Below are positions 50,875-60,183 of a DNA stretch of 64,000 bases, one piece after another. The translations under genes and the position numbers were made by a program. This stretch comes from Kribbella soli. Lineage in GTDB: Bacteria; Actinomycetota; Actinomycetes; Propionibacteriales; Kribbellaceae. The stretch lies in assembly GCF_004331345.1 (NCBI RefSeq), contig NZ_SJJZ01000002.1, forward strand, positions 930,001-994,000, written 5' to 3'. How positions within the stretch are numbered: position 1 is the stretch's first letter; every line of letters starts with the position of its first letter. Under the pieces are notes generated by a model. The model searched no databases. It was given only the letters and a program-made list of their open reading frames with translations, and was not told the origin of the DNA.

Positions 50875-52950
50875 CTACGGGTGATCCACTTCCCTCAGTC
50901 GGATGAGCTTGCTCGCGTAGTCGCCGGTGAGATCGAGGAAGATGCCGTGGGACATGAGCGCGGCGCCAGTGAGGTTCTCGTAGGAGTACGTGGCCTCGGG
51001 CTTCAGGCCGCGAAGCCGGAGCGGTCGCGGTGCACTGTCGTACTGCTGCGCCTCCTGGTAGACGAGTACGACGGACTCACGAGGACCGACGTACTGAACC
51101 GCTGACATCCCGCGCCCGGGATCGCCCAGCCGGTACTGCGCTCCGAACTGCACGACCTCCCGAATCTCCTTGTACTCGGCAATCAGATCTCTTGCCATCG
51201 CGAGATCTCCGGCCGACCACGACGTCAGATCCCCACCGATCCCGAGCACACCCGCCATCGCCACATGGAAGCGATAGCTCAACGGCACGTTCCGCTTGTT
51301 GATGAACGTCGGTACGTCGGTCACCCAGCACGACATCGTCCGCGCCGGGTACACCTGGCTGAACCCGTGCTGGATGTACCTGCGATCCAGTGCGTCGGTG
51401 TTGTCCGACGTCCAGAACTGATCGGTGCGCGCCATCATGCCCAGATCGACCCGTCCGCCCCCACCCGAGCACGCCTCGATCGCGACGCCGGGATGCTTGT
51501 CCCGCAAGGCGTCGATGATCCCGTACACCGCAGTCACGTGGTCGAACCAGATCCGTCCCTGCCGTTCCGGCGCCGCCGGCCAGCCGGTGTCCGCGAACGG
51601 CCGGTTCATGTCCCATTTCACGAACCGCAGGTCGTTGGACGACAGCAGCGCGTCCAACGTCTCCAGGACCCAGCGCGCCACGTCCGGCCGGGCCAGGTTC
51701 AGCACCAGCTGATTCCGCCGCAGCGCCGGCGGCCGGCCCTCGAAGTGGTAGACCCAGTCCGGATGCGTCCGGTAGAGGTCCGAGTCGGGATTCACCATCT
51801 CCGGCTCGACCCACAGGCCGAACTCCATGCCGAGCGCCTGCACCTGTGCGATCAACGGCCCCAGCCCGTTCGGGAACCGCTCCCGGTTCACCCACCAGTC
51901 GCCCAACCCGGTCCGGTCGTCGATGCGGCCACCGAACCACCCGTCGTCGAGCACGAACAACTCACACCCGAGGCCGGCCGCCCGCGTCGCCAACTCGACC
52001 TGCCCGGCCTCGTCCACGTCGAAGCCGGTCGCCTCCCACGAGTTGAACACCACCGGCCGTACGTCGCCGGACCGCGGCAGCACGTGCTTCAACGCGTACG
52101 AGTGCCACGCGCGACTCGTCGTACCGAAGCCGCCCGTGCTGAACAGCCCGGAGGACACCGGCGTCGTCAGCTCCTCCCCCGGCTCCATCAGCCGCGGTCC
52201 GAAATCCTCATGCCCCCAACCGAACAAGGCCTGGACCGGCTCGTCGATCTCGTACTGCGCGAGCATCCGCCACGACCCGCTCCAGTGCAGGGCCGCACTG
52301 AAGACGTCGCCGTACTCCTCCGTCGCGGTCCCGTCGTCGATCGCGAACCACGGATTCACATGGTGACTCGTGATCCCCCGTCGGCTCTCGAGCACGAACC
52401 GCCCTTCGCCGAGCGCGTGCCGGCTCAGCCGCGTCTCCGCCGCCCACCGCCCGGTCAACGTCGACATCCGGTACGACGCCTGCTCCGGCAGGACCCACGC
52501 CGCCGAGTCCAATCGATGGATCTCGACCGTCTCACTCGAGTCGTTCCGCACCCTGACCCACCGGTCGATCACGTCGCTGTCGTCGTTCGCCCGGTAGTGC
52601 AGGCTGACTCGCACCGCTCCGACGGCGAACAGCAACTCCAGCTCGCGCCCTTCGCGGATCACGTGCCCGACGAAGGACCACTCACCGCCCCCGAGCGACA
52701 AGGCCGCCCGTCCGAACTGCAGACCCCCGTCGATCGGATACTCCTCATGCCCGTTGGCCGCGGACCGGAAGCTCGTCCACTCCCCCGCCAACCGGGCAGC
52801 CGTCGACCGCGCGAGGTGCTCCGCATCGGACACCGTGATCCGCGCGCCCCAGTGGGTGTGGATCGGGATGTCGTCGTCACCGAGGTACGCCGAGTACGAC
52901 GTACCCGGCGTGCTGATCAGCAGGACCCGATCGGCGAAGTGGATGTTCAC
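50875..52950 (-). CDS. GH36 alpha-galactosidase
   Basis: 691 residues. The GH36 catalytic barrel has FVLDDGWFGGRIDDRTGLGDW, GLWVEPEMVNPDSDLY, the nucleophile block LRFVKWDMNRPF and the acid/base block WTSDNTDALDR; the N-terminal beta-supersandwich and C-terminal beta domain complete the fold. There is no signal peptide, so it works in the cytoplasm on imported alpha-galactosides. The GTG at 52948-52950 overlaps the permease stop (GTGA) with GGGGG upstream; longer open frame is rejected. Last gene of the sugar-importer operon. Confidence 0.9.
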   Translation of the reverse strand: MNIHFADRVLLISTPGTSYSAYLGDDDIPIHTHWGARITVSDAEHLARSTAARLAGEWTSFRSAANGHEEYPIDGGLQFGRAALSLGGGEWSFVGHVIREGRELELLFAVGAVRVSLHYRANDDSDVIDRWVRVRNDSSETVEIHRLDSAAWVLPEQASYRMSTLTGRWAAETRLSRHALGEGRFVLESRRGITSHHVNPWFAIDDGTATEEYGDVFSAALHWSGSWRMLAQYEIDEPVQALFGWGHEDFGPRLMEPGEELTTPVSSGLFSTGGFGTTSRAWHSYALKHVLPRSGDVRPVVFNSWEATGFDVDEAGQVELATRAAGLGCELFVLDDGWFGGRIDDRTGLGDWWVNRERFPNGLGPLIAQVQALGMEFGLWVEPEMVNPDSDLYRTHPDWVYHFEGRPPALRRNQLVLNLARPDVARWVLETLDALLSSNDLRFVKWDMNRPFADTGWPAAPERQGRIWFDHVTAVYGIIDALRDKHPGVAIEACSGGGGRVDLGMMARTDQFWTSDNTDALDRRYIQHGFSQVYPARTMSCWVTDVPTFINKRNVPLSYRFHVAMAGVLGIGGDLTSWSAGDLAMARDLIAEYKEIREVVQFGAQYRLGDPGRGMSAVQYVGPRESVVLVYQEAQQYDSAPRPLRLRGLKPEATYSYENLTGAALMSHGIFLDLTGDYASKLIRLREVDHP

Positions 52951-53759
52951 TTGACAGCCCCCGCGGTCAGGCCGGCGACGAACTGCTTCTGCAGCGCGAC
53001 GAAGAACAACAGGACCGGCAGCGATGCGAGGAACGAGAACGCGTACAGCGTGCCGAAGTCGGTCGAGTACTCCCCCACCGAGCGGTAGACGCCAACCGTC
53101 ACGGTCGTCCCGGACTCGGGTCCGAGGACAATCAGCGGGGTGAGGAAGTCGTTCCACACCCAGACCCCGAGGAAGATCATCACGCTCGCCGCGGCCGGGC
53201 GGAGCGTCGGGAACACCACCTGCCAGAACAGCCGGAACCGGCTCGCCCCGTCGATACTCGCAGCCTCCTCCATCTCCACCGGTACGCCGCCGATGAACCC
53301 GGCGAACACGAAGACGCCGAACGGCAGGTAGTACGCGACGTTAGCGCACACCACACCGATCACCGAGTTCATCAGCCCGGCCGCACCGAGGACCTGTGTG
53401 ATCGGCTGCAGGATCACCGCGGGCGGGATCATCAGACCCGCCAGCAGCATCAGAAGAGCCGGCCGGGTCCAGCGAGCCGTCGAGCGAACCAGGTAGTGCG
53501 CCAGCATCGCCGAGAGCAACGTCAGCGCGACCACCGAGAGCACGGTGATCTGCACGCTGTTGAGCAACGCCGACCAGTACAACCCGTCCTCCCGGCCCAG
53601 GACCGCGTCGAGGTTCGCGGTGGTCGGCGGCGTAGGCAGTCCGAGTGGCGACGACTGGATGTCCTTGACCGGTTTCAGCATGCCCGTCACGACGACGTAC
53701 ACCGGGAAGAAGAACAGGGCGGCCAAGGCGACGGCGCCGATCGGTCGCAGTGTCCTCAC
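52947..53759 (-). CDS. Sugar ABC importer permease, CUT1 family (MalG type)
   Basis: 270 residues with six helices, starting RTLRPIGAVALAALFFFPVYVVVTGML, and the EAA loop PVEMEEAASIDGASRFRLFWQVVFPTLRPA. GTG start at 53757-53759 overlaps the stop of the partner permease. The product assembles with the MalF-type subunit. No ATPase gene is adjacent, which is normal for actinobacterial CUT1 systems served by a shared MsiK-like ATPase. Confidence 0.9.
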   Translation of the reverse strand: MRTLRPIGAVALAALFFFPVYVVVTGMLKPVKDIQSSPLGLPTPPTTANLDAVLGREDGLYWSALLNSVQITVLSVVALTLLSAMLAHYLVRSTARWTRPALLMLLAGLMIPPAVILQPITQVLGAAGLMNSVIGVVCANVAYYLPFGVFVFAGFIGGVPVEMEEAASIDGASRFRLFWQVVFPTLRPAAASVMIFLGVWVWNDFLTPLIVLGPESGTTVTVGVYRSVGEYSTDFGTLYAFSFLASLPVLLFFVALQKQFVAGLTAGAVK

Positions 53760-54622
53760 AGGTGCACCTCCCGGCGCCGGAGCACCTGCAGTACGACGCC
53801 ACTCAACGCGACGATGATCGCGAGCATCACGGTCGCCTCCGCCGCGGCGAACCCGATCCGGTCGCCACGCACCCCCTTCTCGATGACGTCGAACGCGATC
53901 GACGCGGTGGTGTTGCGGCCCGGACCGCCGTTGGTCAGCACGAGGATGTGCTCGTACACCTTGAAACCGCTGATCAGCAGCATCACCGTGTTGATCGTCA
54001 CCGCGGACGCGATCATCGGCCAGGTCACCGATCCGAACCGTCGCCACCAGCCGGCGCCGTCGACGATCGCCGCCTCGTACAGCTCCCGCGGTACGCCGTT
54101 CAGCCCCGCGAGATAGACCACGACGCAGAAGCCGAGCATCTGCCAGCAGAGGATCCCGGAAATCGAGTAGAGCGCGATCCCGGGATCCGACAGCCAGCCC
54201 ACCGCACCGAAGAACCGGTTCAGGACACCGCCTGGCCGCAGCATGCTCTGCCAGATGACGCTGACCACGATCCCGCTGAGAATCACCGGCGTGAAGAACA
54301 GCGACCGCAGCAGCCGGTACAGCAGCGTGTTGCGGTCCAGCAGCAACGCGATCGCGAGCCCGAGGACATTCGGTACGACGACCACGATCGCCGTCACCAC
54401 GAACGTGTTCTTCAGTACCAGCCAGAACTGGTCGTCGCCGAACAACCGCTGGAACTGCTCGAGCCCGACCCAGTGCGTGGCAGCGGCGAAGCGGTTCCGA
54501 TCGGTGAACCCCAGCACCACGGTCCAGCCGATCGGGACCAGCACCAGCAATCCGTAGAGGAACAATCCGGGCAGGGCGAAGCCGGCGAACTCCCGCGCCG
54601 ACTGACTATTTGAGCGACGCAT
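53756..54622 (-). CDS. Sugar ABC importer permease, CUT1 family (MalF type)
   Basis: 288 residues with six helices (FAGFALPGLFLYGLLVLVPIGWTVVLGF, NTFVVTAIVVVVPNVLGLAIALLLD) and the EAA loop PRELYEAAIVDGAGWWRRFGSVTWPMI. Its start overlaps the end of the binding-protein gene by 17 bases. Confidence 0.9.
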   Translation of the reverse strand: MRRSNSQSAREFAGFALPGLFLYGLLVLVPIGWTVVLGFTDRNRFAAATHWVGLEQFQRLFGDDQFWLVLKNTFVVTAIVVVVPNVLGLAIALLLDRNTLLYRLLRSLFFTPVILSGIVVSVIWQSMLRPGGVLNRFFGAVGWLSDPGIALYSISGILCWQMLGFCVVVYLAGLNGVPRELYEAAIVDGAGWWRRFGSVTWPMIASAVTINTVMLLISGFKVYEHILVLTNGGPGRNTTASIAFDVIEKGVRGDRIGFAAAEATVMLAIIVALSGVVLQVLRRREVHL

Positions 54623-55904
54623 ATTCCTTGTTCAGTTTCGTCACCGCGGCCTTGGCGTCGGACTTCCCGTTCAGCAGTTCGACCGCGATCTGCTGCACCG
54701 GCACCGTCATGTCCGCGGGCAGTCCGTTGTCGCCCTGCTCGATCGACAGCGCCGGCGTCACCGTCGCGTCCTTCACGGCCTGGTTGTAGATCGCCAGCGT
54801 CTCCTTGAACAGCGGCCCCATGTCGGCCGGCGGCTGGTAGCCCTTGATCGTGTTGAACGTCCCGTCGGCCTTGGTGAACGCGTCGGACGTCTCCTTGTCC
54901 CTCGTCCACTCCAGCGCGAACTTCTTCGCCAGGTCGACGTTCTCGGCCTTGGCACTGACGCTCAGCCCACCACCGGTGAGATTCGGTACGACGGCCTTGC
55001 CGTCGTCGGACGGCCACGCGAACACGCCGACCCCGAACTTCGGCTTGTCGTTGTCCGCGGACGTCGCGAACCACGACCCCATCGGGTACATCGCCGCCGA
55101 CCCGGCGCGGAACGCCTTCTCGTGGTCGGCGTACGACCGGCTGGTGCCCTGCTTGTCGAGGTACCCGAGCTTCGCCAGCTGCGCGACCTTGTCGGTTGCC
55201 TTGACGAACGACGGATCGTCGAACGTCTTCGAGCCGCTCGTGATCTCCTTCGAGAAGTCCGGATCGGTCAGGTAGACGTCGGTGCCGACCGTGCCGACCC
55301 AGGTGTACATACTGGCGAAGGTGTCCTGGCCGCCACCGCCGACCGCGATCGGCGTGATACCGACCGCCTTCAGCTTGGCGCAGTCGGCGAGGAACTCGGT
55401 CCAGGTCTTCGGCGGCGCGGCGATCTTCGCCTTCGCGAAGTCGTCCTTGTTGTAGTACAGCAGCGACTGCGGCTGCGCGTTCGTCGGCAGCTGGTAGATC
55501 TTGCCCTTGATCGCGCCGGACGCCGGGTCCGCGAAGTCCTTGAGGTCGTCCTGGCTGAACTCGGCCAGCTGACCGCCTTCGGCGAAGCCCTGCGGGTTCA
55601 CCGCGATCATGATGTCCGGCAGCTGTCCCGAACTGGCCAGCTGCTTGGCGTACGTCGTCCGGTCGACGTTCGGCGTGACCAGCTTCTTGATCTTCACGCC
55701 CGGCACCTTCTGCTCCACCCGAGCGATCGCCGAGTCCCACAGCGCGGCCGGCAGGTTCGGGGTCTCGAAGGTCAGCATCGTCAGCTCGACAGTGCCGCCG
55801 GCGCTGCCGCTCGGCCCGCCGCTCGCCGACTTGCCTCCCTGGGTACAGCCGGCGAGCGCTACCGTCAGAAGGGCCGCCAGGGTGACCGTCAACCGTGATC
55901 TCAT
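54606..55904 (-). CDS. Sugar-binding lipoprotein of CUT1 importer
   Basis: 432 residues; MRSRLTVTLAALLTVALAGC gives a lipobox with the lipidated cysteine at residue 20. The mature protein shows the family 1 pattern (ELTMLTFETPN, YAKQLASSGQLPDIMIAVNPQGFAEGGQLAEF, KTWTEFLADCAKLKAVGITPIAVGG). ATG at 55902-55904 after GAGAGGAA. First gene of the alpha-galactoside operon, divergent from a ROK regulator. The ligand is probably an alpha-galactosyl or fucosyl oligosaccharide, judging by the neighbours. Confidence 0.9.
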   Translation of the reverse strand: MRSRLTVTLAALLTVALAGCTQGGKSASGGPSGSAGGTVELTMLTFETPNLPAALWDSAIARVEQKVPGVKIKKLVTPNVDRTTYAKQLASSGQLPDIMIAVNPQGFAEGGQLAEFSQDDLKDFADPASGAIKGKIYQLPTNAQPQSLLYYNKDDFAKAKIAAPPKTWTEFLADCAKLKAVGITPIAVGGGGQDTFASMYTWVGTVGTDVYLTDPDFSKEITSGSKTFDDPSFVKATDKVAQLAKLGYLDKQGTSRSYADHEKAFRAGSAAMYPMGSWFATSADNDKPKFGVGVFAWPSDDGKAVVPNLTGGGLSVSAKAENVDLAKKFALEWTRDKETSDAFTKADGTFNTIKGYQPPADMGPLFKETLAIYNQAVKDATVTPALSIEQGDNGLPADMTVPVQQIAVELLNGKSDAKAAVTKLNKEYASLK

Positions 55905-55990
55905 CAAGGTTCCTCTCGACGGCAGTACCATCGGATCAAATATGCAGGCTAGTTAGCAATATCGGCGCGAGCATAAGGACGATTCATCGG
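55905..55990. promoter_or_regulatory. Divergent promoter region of sugar operon and ROK regulator
   Basis: This 86-base AT-richer stretch separates the two start codons. It holds the imperfect inverted repeat ATATGC...GCAATAT, separated by ten bases that include CTAGTTA, a plausible site for the ROK protein. No -35/-10 pair can be fixed with confidence on either side. Confidence 0.35.
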
Positions 55991-57199
55991 ATGAGTCAAG
56001 ATCGAGCGACCGGCGGCCGGATGGGCGACTCGTCGCTGCTGCGCCGGCTGAACCTGGCCGCGGCCCGCGGCGCCTTCCTCGCCGCGGAGTCACTGACGCT
56101 GCGCGAACTCCGCGCCGTCGTCGGCGTCTCCCGGCCGACCGCCGAGGACCTGCTCGCCGAACTGCTCGCCGAGGGCCGCGTCGAGGAAACCTCCGCGCCG
56201 CGCACCCCCTCGTCGACCCGCGGCGCCGGGCGGCCGGCCCGGCACTTCCGGTTCCGCGCCGAGTCCGGGTACGTCGCCGGCCTGGACATTGGCGCACACA
56301 AGGCACTGGCGGTGGTGACCGACCTGCGCGGCACCACGCTCGCCACCCATCGCGTCGAACTCGACCCGGCGCTCGAAGCCCCCGGCCGCGTCCGCGCCGC
56401 GATCGACGCCGCGCGCGCGAGCTGGGCACAGGCGCGCATCGACCCGGCGGACATCACCGGCGTCGCCGTCGGGGTGACCGGTGCGCTCCGGGCCGCCGAG
56501 GGGGTGCACGACGTCCGCGACGGACCCGTCGGCTCGGGACTGGCGCCGTACTCGCTGCCCGGGTTCACCGAGATCGATGTGGCGGGTGAACTGTCCGCAG
56601 GGCTGGGCAAACCGGTCGCGATCGCGAACGACGTGAAACTGGCCGCGCTGGCCGAGCACTGGAAGGGCGCGGCGCGCGACCACCGCGACATCGTCTACAT
56701 GTTCGCCGGTCATCGTGCGGGCGCCGGCGTGCTGATCGACGGGCAGGTGCACCAGGGGCGGCACGGGGCGGCGGGCGAGATCGGGGTGTTCCCGGCGCTC
56801 GGATGGGCGCCGGCGATGGAGCGGCTGCATGCCCGTGGTGCGGCGCTCGCCGCCGCGGACGGTGTCGCGCCGGGGCGGGAGGGCGAACTGGTGATCGCGT
56901 CGGCGGCCCGGCAGGATCCGGAGAGTCTCGAGGTGCTGATCGAGTTCGCCGAGGTGCTGGCCCGCGGCGCGGCGGTGCTCGCGCTGGCCGTGGACCCCGA
57001 GCTGATCGTGCTCGGCGGCGGCATGTCGCGCGGCGGAGCGATCATCGCCGAGCCGTTCCGGCGGGAGCTGGCCAAACTCAGCCTGGTCCCGATCGACGTG
57101 GTCAGCTCGACGATGGGCGCCGACTCGGTCGCCCTCGGCGCGGCCCGGATGGCGCTGGACGCCGTCCTCGCGGAGCTCTTGGCGGTCCCGGGGTCTTGA
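55991..57199 (+). CDS. ROK-family transcriptional regulator
   Basis: 402 residues: an N-terminal HTH (LLRRLNLAAARGAFLAAESLTLRELRAVVGVSRPTAEDLLAELLAEGRV) and a ROK domain (YVAGLDIGAHKALAVVTDLRGT, VLIDGQVHQGRHGAAGEIGVFP, ELIVLGGGMSRGG). LDIGAHKA deviates from the kinase LDxGGTK, consistent with a non-catalytic sensor. Divergent from the alpha-galactoside importer operon and followed by the fucosidase gene, both likely targets. The ribosome site (AAGGA) is twelve bases from the ATG at 55991, so the start is somewhat uncertain. Confidence 0.87.
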   Translation: MSQDRATGGRMGDSSLLRRLNLAAARGAFLAAESLTLRELRAVVGVSRPTAEDLLAELLAEGRVEETSAPRTPSSTRGAGRPARHFRFRAESGYVAGLDIGAHKALAVVTDLRGTTLATHRVELDPALEAPGRVRAAIDAARASWAQARIDPADITGVAVGVTGALRAAEGVHDVRDGPVGSGLAPYSLPGFTEIDVAGELSAGLGKPVAIANDVKLAALAEHWKGAARDHRDIVYMFAGHRAGAGVLIDGQVHQGRHGAAGEIGVFPALGWAPAMERLHARGAALAAADGVAPGREGELVIASAARQDPESLEVLIEFAEVLARGAAVLALAVDPELIVLGGGMSRGGAIIAEPFRRELAKLSLVPIDVVSSTMGADSVALGAARMALDAVLAELLAVPGS

Positions 57200-57288
57200 C
57201 CGGGGCGGCCCGGCGATGAAAGATCGGATCTCTGAATAGGCAATCTGGTTGCCGTAATTCCCGCCCAGCTGGAAGTGAGAGATCACCG

Positions 57289-60114
57289 ATGGCCCTCCGG
57301 TCCCGTGCTGCCCTCCTGGTACTCGCCCTGTTCACGACCCTCCTCTCAGTGATCCCCGCCAAGGCCGAGGTGGAGAATCCGCGACAGCAGTGGCTGCGCG
57401 ACTCCACCGCCGGCCTGTTCCTGCACTGGGGCATGTTCACCGCACCCCGCCACACCGACTGCGCCGCCTGGGAGCGGGACGTGACCGCCGGCGGGTGGAG
57501 TGCGGACTACTGGGTCGACGAGGCGCTCAAGCTGCACGCGTCGTACATCGTGCTCGCGACGTTCCACAGCCGGCTCGGGTACGCCCGGCCGTGGCCGTCC
57601 AAGATTCCCGGTAGTTGCGCCACGCAGCGAGACTTCCTCGGCGAACTGGTTGCCGCGGGCAAGGCCAAGGGCGTGCACGTGCTGCTCTACATGACCGACG
57701 ACCCGCAGTGGCACAACGAGGTACCTGGCGTCGAGACCCTCGACTCGGCGGCGTACTCGGCGTACAAGGGTCAGCAGGTCGACCTGACCACGCGGCAAGG
57801 GTTCGGGATGTACAGCTACGACCTGTTCCACGAGGTGATGGACAACTACCCCGACCTGTCCGGGTTCTGGATCGACAACGACAACGAATACTGGGAGCAG
57901 CACGGACTGTACGAACAGATCCGGCAGCAACGGCCGTCGTGGTTGCTCAGCAACAACAACGAGGACACGCCGATCATGGACACGGTCAGCAACGAGCAGA
58001 AGACTGGCATCACCCCGGCGTACGACTACCCGCAGGCGACGTTCACGCCGATGCCGCGGCTGACCGAGGCCGACTACAAACTGCCGACGACCGGCCAGTG
58101 GTGGTACGACGGCAGCGACAGCAAGGTCGACTACGGACTGAGCGTCGGCCGGTACGTCGCGAACGCCGGATCGTCGATCAAGTCGTTGATGGCGGAGACC
58201 GCGATGGTGAACGGGAAGTTCCCGGCGCAGCAGGTCGCCTTCAACAACTTCATGGCCGAGTGGCTGCCGCCGATCTGGTCGTCGCTGGCCAGGACGAACG
58301 GCGGCGGGTACATGTACGGCGGGATGCAGCCCGGATTCTGGAACGACGGCGCGCACGGTGTGATCACGCTCGCCGGAGGCACGCAGTACGTCCATGTGCT
58401 GACGAAGCCGGTGTCGCAGGACCTGGTGAGATTGCGGGACAACGGATATCGCGTCACCGGTGTCACGGACGTGCGGACCGGGAAGTCCTTCCGATTCAAT
58501 CAGTCGGGCGGGTATCTGAGCATTCTCGGCGTCACGGCGTGGGACACCTACGACACCGTGTTCAAGGTGACGACCGACGGGCAACTCGGGCTGTACCCGC
58601 AATCGATGCTCAAGGCAACGGCGTCCTCGGCTGCCGCGGACCATCCGGCGGCCGGCCTGGTCGACGGTGTGTACCCGAGCTACTGGGATGCCGACGGGAA
58701 GTTCCCGGCGACGGTGACGCTGGATCTGGGTCGGCCGCAGCCGGCGACGTACCTGGCGGTGAATCAGACCGAGTGGTCCCCGACGCATGCGCGCGAGTCC
58801 TTCGGCCGGCCCGAGGACTCCGCGCGGATCAAGGACTACACGGTGTCGGTCAGCGTCGACGGGCGGCACTGGAAGCAGGTCCGCGCCGACGCGATGCCGA
58901 GCCGGCGCGGGGTCCAGTTCATCGACATCGGCCATCAGCTCGCGCGGTACGTGAAGCTGGACGTGCTGAACACCTGGGCCGGCGCGCAGTCTCCCACCTA
59001 CTTCGGGAAGCTGAAGATCGACGAGATCCGCGTCGGGTATGCCTACCCGCAGGCGCTGCACAATCCACTGCCGCTGGAAGCCGAGTCGGTGCGCGGGACA
59101 CACGTGCGGCCGTGCTCGGCGTGCTCGGGATCCGCTGCGGTGGTCGGCGGGGTGACCTACCAGAACGTCCAGGCGCCGACCGCCGGGACCTACGAACTGG
59201 AGCTGTACGGAACGCCGTCCCGGGACCGCACCTTCCGGGTCCGGGTCAACGGCGCCGCGCCGGTGCAGGCATCCCTCGACCCGGGCAACCCGGAGGTGCC
59301 CACGAGCATCGCAGTTCCGGTGCAACTCCAGGCCGGTGCCAACGTCGTACAGATCACGGGTGAGCCGGCCCTCGACCGCATCACAGTCGGCCCGCTGCCG
59401 GCTGCGTCGTACGTCCCGAAGACCACGATGACAGTCCAACCAGCCGGCATCGTCTGGGTCGGTCCAGGTCAGCAGTCCGTCAGCGTCACCGCGAACCTCC
59501 GCCTGGACGAGGACGCGATCGACAACGTGAAGCTGACCCCCACCGTCCCGGCCGGCTGGACCGTCACCGGCGATCCCGTCACGGCTTCCCGCCTCCGCCT
59601 GGGCCAGACGATCTCCGGCACCTGGACCCTCACCGGCTCCACCGCCGCACAGGTCCCGATCGACGTCACCTTCGACACCGTTGGTCTCCCCCACAAGATC
59701 TCGAAGACCGTCCCGATCCAGATCCGCCCGGCGGACCGCGTCTTCATGCGCGAGGCCGAGAGCTCCCTGAACCAGATCGGCTCGGCCGGCGTGACCAGCT
59801 GCTCCGGCTGCTCAGGCGGCCAGAAGGTCCGCAACCTGGGCGGCTCCGACGACGCCCACGTCGTGTTCCCCGACGTCACCGTCCCCACAGCCGGCGACTA
59901 CACCCTCTACCTCGACTTCACCGTCAACGGGACCAAGTCCTACTTCGTCTCCACCAACGACGGCGCACCGGTCGAAGTCTCGGTCACCGGCATCGGCAAC
60001 ACCACCGTCCAAACCGCGCAGCTCCCCATCCACCTCACAGCAGGCTCCAACACCATCCGCATCTACAACACCCAGAACGCCGCCCCCGACCTCGACCGCA
60101 TCTCCATCGGCTGA
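57289..60114 (+). CDS. Secreted multidomain GH29 alpha-L-fucosidase
   Basis: 941 residues. Residues 1-26 are a Sec signal peptide (LRSRAALLVLALFTTLLSVIPAKA). About 30-430 is the GH29 catalytic domain (STAGLFLHWGMFTAP, HASYIVLATFHSRLG, DLSGFWIDNDNEYWE with the likely nucleophile aspartate). About 435-595 is an F5/8-type C (CBM32-like) domain. About 597-700 and 823-941 are two CBM35/6-like domains, each with a CSxCSG motif (RPCSACSGSA, SCSGCSGGQ), and about 715-815 is a NEW3-like Ig domain. Predicted to remove fucose from extracellular glycans, whose products would enter through the divergent importer. The trigger is probably the ROK regulator just upstream. Confidence 0.88.
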   Translation: MALRSRAALLVLALFTTLLSVIPAKAEVENPRQQWLRDSTAGLFLHWGMFTAPRHTDCAAWERDVTAGGWSADYWVDEALKLHASYIVLATFHSRLGYARPWPSKIPGSCATQRDFLGELVAAGKAKGVHVLLYMTDDPQWHNEVPGVETLDSAAYSAYKGQQVDLTTRQGFGMYSYDLFHEVMDNYPDLSGFWIDNDNEYWEQHGLYEQIRQQRPSWLLSNNNEDTPIMDTVSNEQKTGITPAYDYPQATFTPMPRLTEADYKLPTTGQWWYDGSDSKVDYGLSVGRYVANAGSSIKSLMAETAMVNGKFPAQQVAFNNFMAEWLPPIWSSLARTNGGGYMYGGMQPGFWNDGAHGVITLAGGTQYVHVLTKPVSQDLVRLRDNGYRVTGVTDVRTGKSFRFNQSGGYLSILGVTAWDTYDTVFKVTTDGQLGLYPQSMLKATASSAAADHPAAGLVDGVYPSYWDADGKFPATVTLDLGRPQPATYLAVNQTEWSPTHARESFGRPEDSARIKDYTVSVSVDGRHWKQVRADAMPSRRGVQFIDIGHQLARYVKLDVLNTWAGAQSPTYFGKLKIDEIRVGYAYPQALHNPLPLEAESVRGTHVRPCSACSGSAAVVGGVTYQNVQAPTAGTYELELYGTPSRDRTFRVRVNGAAPVQASLDPGNPEVPTSIAVPVQLQAGANVVQITGEPALDRITVGPLPAASYVPKTTMTVQPAGIVWVGPGQQSVSVTANLRLDEDAIDNVKLTPTVPAGWTVTGDPVTASRLRLGQTISGTWTLTGSTAAQVPIDVTFDTVGLPHKISKTVPIQIRPADRVFMREAESSLNQIGSAGVTSCSGCSGGQKVRNLGGSDDAHVVFPDVTVPTAGDYTLYLDFTVNGTKSYFVSTNDGAPVEVSVTGIGNTTVQTAQLPIHLTAGSNTIRIYNTQNAAPDLDRISIG

Positions 60115-60121
60115 ACACCCT

Positions 60122-60178
60122 CTTTGAGCACCCACCAACCGTTTCCGTCGCGGATTTCTGGTTGGCGGGTGCTCAAAG
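60122..60178. terminator. Strong stem-loop between convergent genes
   Basis: CTTTGAGCACCCACCAACC (60122-60140) pairs with GGTTGGCGGGTGCTCAAAG (60160-60178): 19 positions with one mismatch that becomes a G-U pair in the minus-strand transcript. The loop has 19 bases. It lies between the ends of the fucosidase and F420-reductase genes, so it can serve both as a terminator. The stem ends in AAAG, giving a short U-run on the minus transcript. Confidence 0.75.
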
Positions 60179-60183
60179 TGGCT

